From assembly GCA_951804985.1 (NCBI GenBank), contig OX638131.1, forward strand, positions 91,400,349 through 91,464,348: a DNA stretch of 64,000 nt, read 5' to 3'. Positions 49,301 to 60,785 of the stretch are shown here, in pieces (position 1 is the first letter of the stretch; each line of letters begins with the position of its first letter). The notes under the pieces are model-generated. The model had not been told where the DNA came from. It searched no databases and saw only the letters and a list, made by a program, of their open reading frames with translations. Made by a program: the position numbers and the translations under genes. Source of the DNA: Dryomyza anilis. Taxonomy: Eukaryota; Arthropoda; Insecta; Diptera; Dryomyzidae.

Positions 49301-50520
49301 CATTTTGCGCACTTTAAAATGATCTTCAAACTGAAAAATAAAATTTCTAAAAGTTGAACAACATTTTTGGCTTACTGTTTAAAATGTGTGTTTATTTGTA
49401 ACATAAAACCTAAATAAAATAATATTAAAAATAACTGAAAACTTGATAAATCATTTGCAGCATTTTTGGCCATTTCACTTAGTTTCACTTGATATGAAAT
49501 TACGTTATGTGCACAAGCAAAAGAACACTAAAAATACGAAAAATATACAAAATAAATGAAAAAATAAAAACCAACTTTGACAGCAAGAAAAATTGAAAGT
49601 CAGAAATGCTTTAAGCGACACTTCAACTGCATGCGAGTGCGCATCAAAATTCAAAACACAAACTCAAATTCTCAAACATTGACAACCGTCCCGTCCGACC
49701 GAACGACCAACTGAACTTGAGAACTTTGCGACAGGACATGCCATGAGATACGAGACAGTGAAGAAATGCGATAGGGCAGCTTTGTAAGAGATAAGGAAGG
49801 CGTTTAGAATAAGAAAAAAAAAAAAAAACGACAAAATAAAAGCATTGTTTTGAACAAATCCTAATGAAAAATGTCACATAAAGTGACACAATTTATGCGG
49901 ACTTTTGAACCGAATACTTGGAGTTGCTTTATTATAAGACAAAAAGTACAAATTTCCCAACTCAAACAGTTCTGTTTTTTTCGACACTATTTTTTATTGT
50001 TTGCCTCAATTGAACAGAAAAATTGATTACATTTTTTTTTTACAATGCGCCAAAATAGCACAAAGAATTTTTCGCAGTCGACAGAACGTCGAACAAAACG
50101 TTGAGCAAAAAAAAAAAAAAATAAACAAAAAAAAAAGATAAAATATATAGAAGAGACAAAGAAGATAAATTGCTCAGCAATAAATAAAATGAAAAAAAAA
50201 TTAAAGAAATATAGGGAAATTTGCGCATAACGAATGTTTGAGCTAATGATAATGATCTGATGGATAGCTGCAGATATAAAAAATTAAAATATAATCAAAA
50301 AAGCAGGTTCTTTTTTTTGTAGAACAATGGACCTAGCGGATATGACTGTAAATTTGTTTAAATTTTAATTAAGAAATTTTAGCAGTATCAACGGAAATGT
50401 TGTAGGACAAGCAACGATTTGTTATAATTCGTAATATATTTTAATTTTTTTTGATTTGAGTAAACAATTTTTAGTTTTTATGTAGAATATAAAAATTGCG
50501 AAATTTGTAAAGAAATTTGA
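49301..50520. other. Unique island
   Basis: GACAACCGTCCCGTCCGACCG (about 49680) and poly-A runs. Minus-strand open frames at 49644-49889 and 50040-50228 are Ser/Phe/Leu rich without motif. Confidence 0.4.
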
Positions 50521-51700
50521 ATAAATTGAAGTTGAATGCAGTTGAAATTGGTTGAAGGCAGTTGCAAAACTTTTGAAATCTATAAAAAATTCAATAAACA
50601 AAATCATATTGAATCATTTTCAATCACTTTCAACATTTTTAATTTTAAATATAAAACATAATAATTTTGCATTTGAGAGCTCTTAAACACTTTCAAGCCT
50701 TTTCAATCACTTTCAACTATCTTCAATCACTTTTAACATTTTTAATTTTATATATAAAACATAATAATTTTGCATTTGGGAGCTCTTAAACACTTTCTAG
50801 CCTTTTCAATCACTTTCAACTATCTTCAATCACGTTCAACTACATTCAATCACTTTCAACCAAATAACAAACTTTCAAATAATGTTGAAATTTATATTTT
50901 TCCTGCATTCAAAAGAATAAGAGCTTTAAAATTATAATAATTTAATTTAACTAGTATTAAATTATTAAATATACATTCAATCGCATTCAACCATATTCAA
51001 TCACTTTCAAAAATATTCTGTTTAATTTTTTAAAATTCCAAATGTTTCATTAAATAGCTTTTAAATAATAATTAGACATTTTAGTTTACTTTGAAATACA
51101 TTCAGTCACTTTCAATTTTGCTAATTATCAAAAAGGTATCACAAAAATATAAATTAAAAATGTATACATAATGTAAATAGTCAAGTATGCAATAAAATCA
51201 CTTTTAATCACATTCAATCGCTTTGAACTATTTTAGTTTTAAATAAAAATAACCATTAAAATGTTTAAATTCATAGCTTTTAAACATGTTCAATCTTTTT
51301 CAATCACTTTCAAATAACTAGTAAACATTTAAAAATTGGTGAAATGAATATTTTTGGTATTATAAAATTAATAAATAATATATACATTATAAACAAAAGC
51401 CTAAAATTAACGCAGACGTCGATATTTAAATTGTAGTCAGTTAAATTTGTTACACAATCATATTGAATCATTTTCAATCACTTTCAACATTTTTAATTTT
51501 AAATATAAAACATAATAATTTTGCATTTGAGAGCTCTTAAACACTTTCAAACCTTTTCAATCACTTTCAACTACCTTCAATCACTTTCAACCAAAAATTA
51601 AATTTTCAAATAATGTTGAAATTTATATATTTCCTGCATTAAAAACAATAAAAGTTTTAAATTAAGACAATAATCCATATTTAAAACATTTTACTAACTC
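50521..51700. repeat. TTTCAATCACTTTCAACT repeats with a ~100-bp unit in three copies
   Basis: A unit with TTCAACATTTTTAATTTTA, AAACATAATAATTTTGCATT, then GAGAGCTCTTAAACACTTTC occurs at about 50602, 50722 and 51456, the third far from the first two but nearly identical to the first. Loose TTCAATCACTTTCAA units fill the rest. Confidence 0.85.
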
Positions 51701-52565
51701 CTCAATTATTGGGCTTCAATTTTTAATGAACACCCACAGTAGTTACAACAACGATTACAATGCAAAGTGAATACAAAGAGGATGCGGTAATGTAAACAAT
51801 AACAGCACCAAGAAAAAACAGCTACATGGCAAAAACAAAAAAAAAAAACGATTCACCAAAAACTGTTGAATTCGGAAGGAAACTCCGCAGCATTGCTGAT
51901 GAGCAGCAACAATAATATTAAAAGCAACAGCAACGACTTAAAGAACAAGAACAATACATCGTCGGAAACTGTGGGAAACGGAAGTGACTGACGCGTCGAA
52001 CAAAAAAAAAAAAACAAAAAACTTCAGCAACAACATATAAAAAAAAAAAAATATATAAAGAAAAAAAAAAAAAAGGAACTCAATGAAAAAATGAACAACG
52101 CATGATAAACGCAAGCAGCAGCAACATCACGCAAAACTCAACAGCAGCCGGCGTGTCGAAAATCCCTATTTAAGCTTCTTCATAGATTGAATTCCGATTA
52201 TAGACGATACTTTTCAGCTCTCCCACTCAAACTCATTCAGCGAAAAAACAACAAAATCAGCGGCATCAACCGCAGAAACGCAAACAATTGTTGCAGCCGC
52301 AATAACAGCACCAGCAGCAGCAACATTGTTCAGACGAACGCAAATACAAGCAAATTTACAAAAACAACATGAATAACAACAACAGCCACAAGTAGAAGAA
52401 ATTGAAAATTGCGAAAATTGGCTATGAAATCGAAAAGCGCTTAAAGTCTTTAAACTTTTAAGCAAAAGGATTTTGCTACAAAAACAAAATAGTTAAAAGA
52501 AAAAATAAAATAAAATCAACAATTTGAATATGAGCCACAAATTCGTAGGAAGTTATTAGTTAAAA
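51701..52565. other. Unique CAA/CAG-rich island, possibly transcribed or promoter-like
   Basis: AGCAACAGCAACGACTTAAAG, GCAAGCAGCAGCAACATCACG and ACAGCACCAGCAGCAGCAAC resemble fly 5' untranslated sequence. CCCTATTTAAGC at about 52163 is TATA-like and precedes this CAG-rich stretch. Open frames run on both strands (52187-52372, 52214-52465) with Asn/Ser or Cys/Ala-rich low complexity, so none is persuasive. Promoter status is only a suggestion. Confidence 0.3.
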
Positions 52566-54905
52566 ATTTGAGATATTTCATCTTGGGAAAAATAAAATAA
52601 TGGCTAAAATTATGCAACATTTTTTTATTATTTGTTATGGCACGTTTGCGTTAAAAAAAATTATACTTAAAACAGTTTTTGTGTGAAAAAATAAATTTAA
52701 GTTATGTCTAAAAATATGCAACATTTTTTAAATATTTGTTCTTATTTTAGTTTAAAAAGTGAAACTTCAAATTGTCATATATTACATTAACTTATGCAGT
52801 TTTTAAAATCAAATAATTCCTAAAACTATGCAACATTTTTTTAAATGTATTTTATTTCTTATTTAGGTTCTTAAAGAAAAACTAAAAAATGCCATAAATA
52901 ATTTATTTTGATTCTTGAAGAAAATCTAAAAGAATGCGTATTTTGAATTTTGTGTAAAAAAGAAAAATTGAACGCTCAAAAATATGCAACATTGTTTTAA
53001 TGTCCTTTTATTGAATATTTAATAGAAAATTTAAAACCTGTTTAAATGTGTTATACTATTTTGTCATCTGTCTTTATTTTCTCATTCTATAACTAACATT
53101 AATTTGAAAACATTTATATGTAGAAAAAAAATTTAAAATATGACTAAAAGTATGCAACATTTTTTTTAATTTTTGTGTTTTCAAAGAAAATTAAACAATT
53201 GTAGTAAGTGAATTTAAATATTTATATTGTAAGAGTTTGTCTTAAGATATGCAAGCCATTCTTAATATTTTATAAGTTATAAAAGTTTAAAATATGTCTA
53301 AAAGTATGAAACATTTTTATCACTTTTTATACCCTACACCTATGAGGTACAGGGTATATTAACTTTGTGCATATATTGTAACGCCCCTTAGGAGGCGTGT
53401 CCGGTATGGAACGCCTCCTAAGTGATGATCAGCATCACTACCCGAGTCCGTTTAGCCATGTCCGTCTGTCTGTCCGTCTTGCTGTCTTGCTGTCTTGCTG
53501 TCCGAATACAGAATAACTTGAGAAATACTGATCAGAATGCGATGAAATTTCGTCTCAATATATTTTAGCCAAAAGTAGGAACCGAGTTTGAAAATGAGCC
53601 AAATCGGTCAACGGACACGCCCACCTTCCATACAAGTCAATTTTATATAACTCTTTCGGGACTAATAACTCGAAAAGTATTCAATGTATAGTTATAAAAT
53701 TTAAAACGTATTGTTAGAATTCACCTAAAAATATGTGGCCCAAAAATGGGCGTGATCCGCCCACTTTTTTTTTCATTATTTCCCGGGTTTTCATAGTGGA
53801 AATTTGATCTGTAAATTATTAAAATCAAATCTATGAAATATTTGCCTTTCAAAATTTTAAATATAGGCGTGGTCCGCCCAATTACATTTTTCAATTTTTT
53901 TTTTTTGTTTTTTATACTTTATATAATTTTTTAATTTATGGGGATATAAGACGTAAATTTCTGGTATATGAATGATATTCTGAGGGTTAATATCCCCACC
54001 AAAGGTGTAGGGTATTCCATAGTCGGGCCCGACCGACTATAAAAATCCGCCCCATGTGACCGAATTTACCCATGTGACCTAACTTTCCCAACTCGTTTTT
54101 ATTGCATTTATGTCCTTAAAAACACCAAACAATAGTAATAAATGAATATAAATCTTTATATTGTAAAATACGTCTAAAAGTATGTAACACATTTTTAATA
54201 TTTGATAAGTAAGTCTAAAAATATGTCGTATTTTAATGTTGTGTTAATTTTTTCAATCAGTCAAAGAGTATTTTAAAATAAAAATATTTTAAACTAATTT
54301 ACAAATTATTTTTATCTTTTCTAAAATTTAACTAATTTTTTAATCTACCAACTAAATTCTTCGCTTTACTAAACAATTACTGTAATATTAGCCTAAAAGT
54401 ATGCATCGAATTTTGTACAATTTTCCAGTAAAAGTATCTAGGAATATTTAGAGCCAGTTTAAATATTTGGACCATTTTATTATTTGTCTTCTTTATTTAA
54501 TATATAATATGAATTATAAAAATTGTATTATTTTAGTTTAGTAAATAAAATTTTAAATTTCTCTAAAAGTATGCAAAGTTTTTTTGCTAATTGTTTTCCT
54601 TTTAAAGTTTTCAAAGAAAAATAAACAATTGTAATAAATAAATATAAATTTTCATATTGTAAAAATACGCCTCAAAGTATGTAGCACATTTTTAGTATTT
54701 TAGAAGCATGTCTAAAAGTATGTTATATTTTCAATATATATATTTTTCAATTAACCAATTAGTATCGTAAACTAAAAATGTTGTTAACTCATTTAAAAGT
54801 TTACTTTCGCAATTTCTAAAATTAAAAACATTTTAAAACAAGAAGAAAAATATGCGCTTTACCAAAGAATAGCTATTAAATATTATCCTAAAAGTATGCA
54901 ATACA
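52566..54905. repeat. Loose array of TCTAAAAGTATGCAACATTTTT, interrupted by an INE-1-like element
   Basis: The motif or a near form appears at about 52604, 52706, 52818, 52972, 53137, 53296, 54174, 54212, 54389, 54564, 54710 and 54878, mostly on the plus strand, roughly every 100-170 bp. Between copies lie diverged AAACAATTGTAATAAATAAA and TTTTCAAAGAAAAWTAAAC segments, so a unit of about 110-170 bp has decayed. The same core occurs singly in islands across the window. Confidence 0.75.
53326..54045 (+). mobile_element. INE-1/DINE-1-like non-autonomous interspersed repeat
   Basis: It starts with a hairpin, TATACCCT ... AGGGTATA (53328-53358), then GTAACGCCCC, GATCAGCATCACTACCCGAG and AGCCATGTCCGTCTGTCTGTC, then CGGACACGCCCACC, then GCGTGATCCGCCCA and GCGTGGTCCGCCCA. 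It ends GTAGGGTATTCCATAGTCGG followed by GCCCGACCGACTATA. This order and the start and end hairpins match my knowledge of fly INE-1 (DNAREP1-type) elements, usually assigned to Helitron/Helentron-like non-autonomous repeats. It has no coding capacity. The exact family name is from memory of the pattern. Confidence 0.7.
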
Positions 54906-55590
54906 TTTTTATACTTTCACAGTAAATTATTCTCCACGAGTGTAACACAGAGTAACAACAGCTGTCGCACACTGCATCAAATTGTGCTACTTTTTGAGCG
55001 CCTCCCTCTTGATTGCTTGCTACATTCGTATTCAAGAATACAAAACTTGTATAAGTTACGTTAAACAGAACGTTAAACAGCATATCAATGCGACGATATA
55101 AATACACAATAAATGAAGCTGGTGCTGCTACTGCTGTTGTTGATGCCAATGAGTTTGCGATTATTTAAATCGACTGGGTTTTTGTTTTTTCTGTTTTGAT
55201 ATTTTTATTTCTGCTCCTTTTCATTGCTGTTGTATTTACGTAAAACGATTGCGAACATTCGCTGAAATTGAGTTGTTATTTCGAAAGATTTGAATGTGAT
55301 TTAAGTTGCAAATATGTGTGGAGAATTCTTGCAGTAAGAAGAAACGACGGATTTAAGTGAAATTCGAACTGTTAATTGTAGCTCATAAACAGTGATTAAA
55401 ATATAGAATATTTTGGATTTAATTGACTGCATAGCAGGGTATAAAGTGTTATTAATGATTGAACTTTAGCAAAATATTAAAATTAAATATTTGATTTTTT
55501 ATTTTCATTTAGAAAATTATTATTATTTTCTTGAAAAGTTATTGAGAAATATTTAATTAAGTTTAAAATAAATTCAATAAAAGCTTATGA
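54906..55590. other. Unique island
   Basis: GAGTGTAACACAGAGTAACAAC, GCTGGTGCTGCTACTGCTGTTG (about 55117) and mixed sequence. The 88-codon minus-strand frame at 54883-55149 begins with Ala/Thr-rich translation of the CAG-type patch and has no domain. Confidence 0.4.
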
Positions 55591-56920
55591 ATTTTTGTAA
55601 TAGGAAAAACTAAAGATTGAAAGTGGTAGAAAATTGTTGAAAGTAGATCAACTTATTTGAAAGTGATTCAGAGGTTTAAAAATGTATATTAAATTTTACA
55701 ATATTGTTAAAATATTACAACAAGAAAATTTTATAAGCTGTTATAAATGGTTGAATGTGAGTGAAATAAAAAAACGAAATTTAAAAGTAAAAGCTTGATT
55801 GTTTTTTTATAAAAAAAATTAAAAAATATTGGCTTCTTTCAATATTGAAAGTAGTTGAAAATGGTTGGCAAAGGTTGAATGTAGTTGAAACTGGCTAAAA
55901 ACTATTTAAAACATTTAAACTGTTTTCATAATGATAACTAACGCAAAAAGATTAATTTATGATATTGAAATTGATTCGAAGCGGTTGAAAAACAGTTGAA
56001 TGAACATCTGGAAGTGATTGAAAGTGGTTAAGGGCAGTTGAATTTGTTTGAAAGTTTTTAAAATAGTTTTTAAATGTATTTTTAAAATAACCCAATAATA
56101 AAATTTGAACAGCAGTTGTAAATGGTTGAATGCGATTGAAACAAAAATCGAAATTTAAAAACAAACGCTTGATTGTATATTAATAAAATTTTTAAATATA
56201 AGGCTTTCTTTCAATAATGAAAGTAGTTGAAAATGGTTGACAAAAGTTGAAATCGGTTGAAGGTAATTTAAATTCAAAATGTTTTCATATTAAATATTTT
56301 CATATTAAATATAAAAGCTTGATTGTTTTTTTATAAAAAAATTTAAAAAATATTGGCTTCTTTCAATATTGAAAGTAGTTGAAAATGGTTGGCAAAGGTT
56401 GAATGTAGTTGAAACTGGCTAAAAACTATTTAAAACATTTAAACTGTTTTCATAATGATAACTAACGCAAAAAGATTAATTTATGATATTGAAATTGATT
56501 CGAAGCGGTTGAAAAACAGTTGAATGAACATCTGGAAGTGATTGAAAGTGGTTAAGGGCAGTTGAATTTGTTTGAAAGTTTTTAAAATAGTTTTTAAATG
56601 TATTTTTAAAATAACCCAATAATAAAATTTGAACAGCAGTTGTAAATGGTTGAATGCGATTGAAACAAAAATCGAAATTTAAAAACAAACGCTTGATTGT
56701 ATATTAATAAAATTTTTAAATATAAGGCTTTCTTTCAATAATGAAAGTAGTTGAAAATGGTTGACAAAAGTTGAAATCGGTTGAAGGTAATTTAAATTCA
56801 AAATGTTTTCATATTAAATATTGAAAGTAGTTGAAAATGGTTGACAAAAGTTGAAAGTAGTTGAAATCGGTTGGAAGTGATTTAAATTTAAAATGATTTC
56901 ATATTAATAAATCACAAAAA
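55591..56920. repeat. GTTGAAAGTAGTTGAAAATG repeats with a near-perfect 524-bp tandem duplication
   Basis: The block at about 55788-56311 recurs at about 56312-56835. A 70-codon minus-strand reading is identical in both (55952-56164 and 56476-56688, offset exactly 524). Differences are limited to a few bases near the left edge. The base motif is the complement of the 43-46 kb array. Confidence 0.94.
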
Positions 56921-57267
56921 AAGTAGAATTTTAAATATTTAAATTAATTAAATGTTTTTGAAAGGAATACTCCTCCAAATGTCAAAATGTATTATATAAA
57001 ATGTTTAAGACATTACATTAATTTAATTAAAAACCCTTGCAAGAGATTGTATGCGAGGTTGCAAGAGGTTGTGTGAAGAAAAAATCGAACCATAGCAGTA
57101 AGTAGACTGTAAATTAATATAATTGAATAACATATATGGTTTCTTACAATTTTGAAAGTTGTTGAATGTGATTGACAATGGTTGTAAGTGACTGAAAACA
57201 TTAAAACTGTTCCAATTATAATAAAATGTTAAAAGAAATGATTGCAAGTGATATAACATTCACTGGT
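56921..57267. other. AT-rich sequence with weak TTGAAAG words
   Basis: TTGCAAGAGATTGTATGCGAG and its near-repeat GGTTGCAAGAGGTTGTGTGAA lie at about 57037. Nothing else. Confidence 0.4.
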
Positions 57268-57618
57268 TTAAAGTAAAGGAGTTTTCAACAGGGACGCTAC
57301 AAAAGTAGAGCGACAGGGACACCAAACGACGCCATATTTCTTGCCGCTCTTTTGACATTTTTCTTCAGTAAGGTTTGTCATTTCATGATGGAAAGATATA
57401 CGAATTCGAATTTCGGTAGTAAATTTTAATAATTTCGACTCGTTGTTGGCTCGTATATCTTTCCATCATGAAATGGCAAACATTACTGAAGAGAAATGTC
57501 AAAAGAGCGGCAAGAAATATGGCGTCGTTTGCTGTCCCTGTCGCTCTACTTTTGTAGCGTCCCTGTTGAAAAACCTTTGAAAAAACTTTTGTAGCGCTCT
57601 TTTTTAAAAACCCTTTAA
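57268..57618. mobile_element. Fold-back MITE, full copy, carrying the start of a transposase
   Basis: Two 122-bp arms (57282-57403 and 57451-57572) are inverted copies with about four mismatches around a 47-bp loop. Outer ends read TTTTCAACAGGGACGCTAC. The arms include GCGACAGGGAC and GACGCCATATTTCTTGCCGC. TTAA lies at both extremes (57268-57271, 57615-57618), and the truncated copy at 14.5 kb loses similarity exactly at its own TTAA. TTAA may therefore be the target duplication, but the left boundary is unproved. On the minus strand the loop and inner arm read MERYTSQQRVEIIKIYYRNS, like the N-terminus of insect DUF4817-type transposase-related proteins. It then runs into the inverted arm. 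Confidence 0.85.
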
Positions 57619-59160
57619 ATGTTATAAAAATGTACAACATTTTAAAGCATTCAATTAATTTAAAAGGTTGAACGAGATTGTAAATAAAATGAATCCATAA
57701 CAAAATCTTTAAACTGAATTTACAACTTATGCAGCTTGAAAGTGTTTTCATGGAATTTTCCACTATTAAAAAAAACTTTAAAATTTTCCAAGCATTCTCA
57801 ACCATTTTTTAACTATTTCAGCCGTGTTCAACCATTTTCAGTATTGAAAGAAGCTAATTATTTTTTTAATATAAATTAATTTAAAGTCGAAAACTATCAC
57901 ATTCAATATATTGCTATATTTTATATTTATTTTATGAATTTAATGCGTTAATAATGCTGAGTCAGGATTTTTCAATTTTTGTATGCTGCTTTTATACACA
58001 TTCAACTTCTTTTAATCACTTTCAACTTACTTCTATCGATTTTAAGATTCTCAATTATTCTTTTTTATTTTTTGAATATATCAGTTTTAAAACAGTTTAA
58101 GTGTTTTCAAGCAATGCTTTTAAATAACTCAAATCAATTATCCTTTCTTTCGAAATTTTTAATAATTTAAACATTTAAATATTTTCAATCATTTTCAACA
58201 GTTTTCGACCACTTTCAACTACTTTCAATATTGAAAGAAACTAATACAAATATATTTAAGGAGTTATAGTAACTTACACTCTAGTGATTATTTAGTGATT
58301 ATAAAATTTAAACATTGTCGACCACTTTCAATATTGCATAAAAAACATAGCATTCTTGTAAGAATTATAAACTGAAGAAAAATTGAAATTAAACCATAAA
58401 AATAATCATTAGAGTGCAAATTAATATAATTCTTAAAAAGTATTATTATTTTCAATATTGAAAATAGTTGAAAGTGATTGAAAACGGTTGAAAGTGCAGG
58501 AAAACATTTAAACTGTGCAAATTAATATAATTCTTAAAATGTATTAGTATTTTCAATATTGAAAATAGTTGAAAGTGATTGAAAACGGTTCAAAGTGCAG
58601 GAAAACATTTAAACTGTTTAAATTATTAACAATTACGACAAAAAAATAATAATTTTTATATTTTACTTATTCAAATGCAGTTGAAAGGATTGTATGTATT
58701 CAACATTAAATTTCACAGATTATATTGTACAAATATTATTGATATTGAATATATAAATAAATAAATAAATAAATAAATAAGCAATTAAATAAAAATAAAT
58801 AAATCACTGCAAAATATTTTGTAGCTCTTAAAAACATTAATTTAAACATTGGAATTTAAAAATTTATTTTTTAATTTTCAAAGTTGAACATAATTGAAAG
58901 CAATAGCAACTTCTTAAATATGCTTTAAAATATTTACTTTATTTAATTCTATTAAAACATATTAAGTTACTTAGCTTGAAAACTTTAAAATTGTTAAAAT
59001 TAAATTTTTTTCGTTTATTTCATATATTGAAAGCGGTTGAAATGTGATCATATTTTCTTTTTTAATATATTATAAAATTATTTTAATAAATTATATTGAA
59101 AACAATTGAATAAATAATGAAATGAACTAAACAGTTTAATTACTGTATAAAAGCTATATG
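57619..59160. repeat. Mixed-orientation TTTCAAC/GTTGAAA repeats, with a 101-bp tandem duplication
   Basis: Both TTTCAACTACTTTCAATATT (about 58214) and GAAAATAGTTGAAAGTGATT appear. The block from GTGCAAATTAATATAATTCT at 58414 recurs at 58515 nearly unchanged. An (AAAT)n run, ATAAATAAATAAATAAATAA, lies at about 58753-58780. Confidence 0.8.
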
Positions 59161-60785
59161 TCTCTTAATTTGTTTCCTATACATTCAATCAATTGAAAGG
59201 TGATGCTTCAAGTTCTAGAGACAAAACAACGATTTGTATGCAACTAAAGATTAATGTATAATAAAAAGCACTGCTTGGACAAGTTTCAATTTAAAGCTGA
59301 CGCAATACATAGTGACTTTTTGCGATTTTCTTTACTTTTTTCTGAAATTTCTATATTTCTTTTTTCAAAGTACTATTCGTTGCAGTAATTTGCTGTTTTT
59401 TTTTTTGCCACTTGCACCATAGTTAACTTGACTCTCGGTAAAAATAAAACAAAAACCAAGAAATAAAGTGGCAACTAAAGTAATTACAACAGCAGACACA
59501 GTAGAGTGCTGTGCAGCATTGAGGGTCATGCTGGCTACAAGTGAAATTTGTTTTTAATTGACTACATTAATGAACTATAGAAGAAATCAATACTGCTGTA
59601 GTTGACAATTTGTTTTTATAAATTTTAAATATAAATTAAATGTAATAGAAATGGGTAATATTAAAGACTTTCAATAGACGCCTTGGGGTATGCAACAAAA
59701 AATACGTTTCGACTTGTAATGCTTAAATTAATAAATAGTAAGTTAGATATTCATTCAACTCATACCAACAGAATCCAACTCAACACAAACATGGACTTTG
59801 ATTTTGCAAAAACGAATTTATTGACATTGCGACTTTGCAGTGTGCGCTGCCTGGAACTAGGCAATACATTTAAAACCTTAAAATAAACAACACTTATTTT
59901 CGCCGACTATTTCTTTTTCATATTCTAGTGCCACTGAGACAAATTAAATATTTAATAGAAAATTTTGCCACCGCTTTTATGCCGTTGTTGATATTACTAG
60001 CAATGTCTAAAAGTATGCAATGAAAAGTAACAAACAACAAATGATAAGAAGCAAGTACAAGTAGTCAGTCAGACAGCTAAGTAGGGTAAATAAATGAGTA
60101 ACTGAGTGAGTAACTGACTGATGGACGGAAGGGACGGACTCAAGTGAATGGGTTGGGTGGTTCGTAGTTTGTATGTGTTCGTTGTCTTCTGTGTTGGTTG
60201 GTGACTCACTTGAGGTGGGTTAAAGCTGAGTCAGTAGTCAGTGAAGCATTGAAGTGAGTTGTTGTTTTTTTTTGTTGTATTCGTTACACTAATAAATAAT
60301 GAGCTTGTGTGCGTTGGCTTAAAGAGTTTCGCGCGCGTAACCAATGTTGATGTACTTTACGTTGCATTGAGCATCGCTGGGTGGCCTAAAAGGCTGCTAT
60401 GTTATTTTTGTATTGCTTCTCTTAATGTTTAGTTTATTTTGTAAGTGTATTTATAGTAAAGTGTAAGTAGTAAAAGTGAGTGGTAGCATATTTGCTTTTT
60501 GATGTTTTGCCATTTTCTATAACTTGTAGTTCTTCTTTTTGCTACTTCGATTTATTTATTTATTGTACATTTAAAACATGTCATTTATGAAAAGTTATTT
60601 TTAATTAATATGCGCTTTCTAGTAATTAAGAACAAGAATTACAACAGAAACGATAATTACAACTAGAACAATTTGTTTATTGAAATGACATATTTAATAA
60701 GCGAAAGTTAATGGCAAAAGTAAACAATTATAGAAAAGAACTACTTTTTAATGAATTTAAAATGTTTAAAAAACAATAAATTTTT
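59161..60785. other. Unique island
   Basis: TCTAAAAGTATGCAATG at 60006-60021 matches the window-wide motif. GAGTAACTGAGTGAGTAACTG and GATGGACGGAAGGGACGGAC (60091-60138) are short direct repeats. The 67-codon frame at 59683-59886 has no family I recognise. Confidence 0.45.

Noticed and set aside
52163..52175. Confident promoter call at the TATTTAAG box
   Set aside because: TATA-like words are expected by chance every few hundred bases in DNA this AT-rich, so it is mentioned only as a possibility within the island.
55952..56688. Two identical 70-codon open frames as a duplicated gene
   Set aside because: They lie inside GTTGAAA-type repeats, the translation is the repeat's (FNRIQPF, LNHFQSLP), and the identity is explained by the 524-bp duplication.
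57383..57805. 140-codon minus-strand frame as a transposase gene
   Set aside because: Only about 20 residues (MERYTSQQRVEIIKIYYRNS) resemble a transposase start. The rest comes from the inverted arm of the MITE and flanking repeat.
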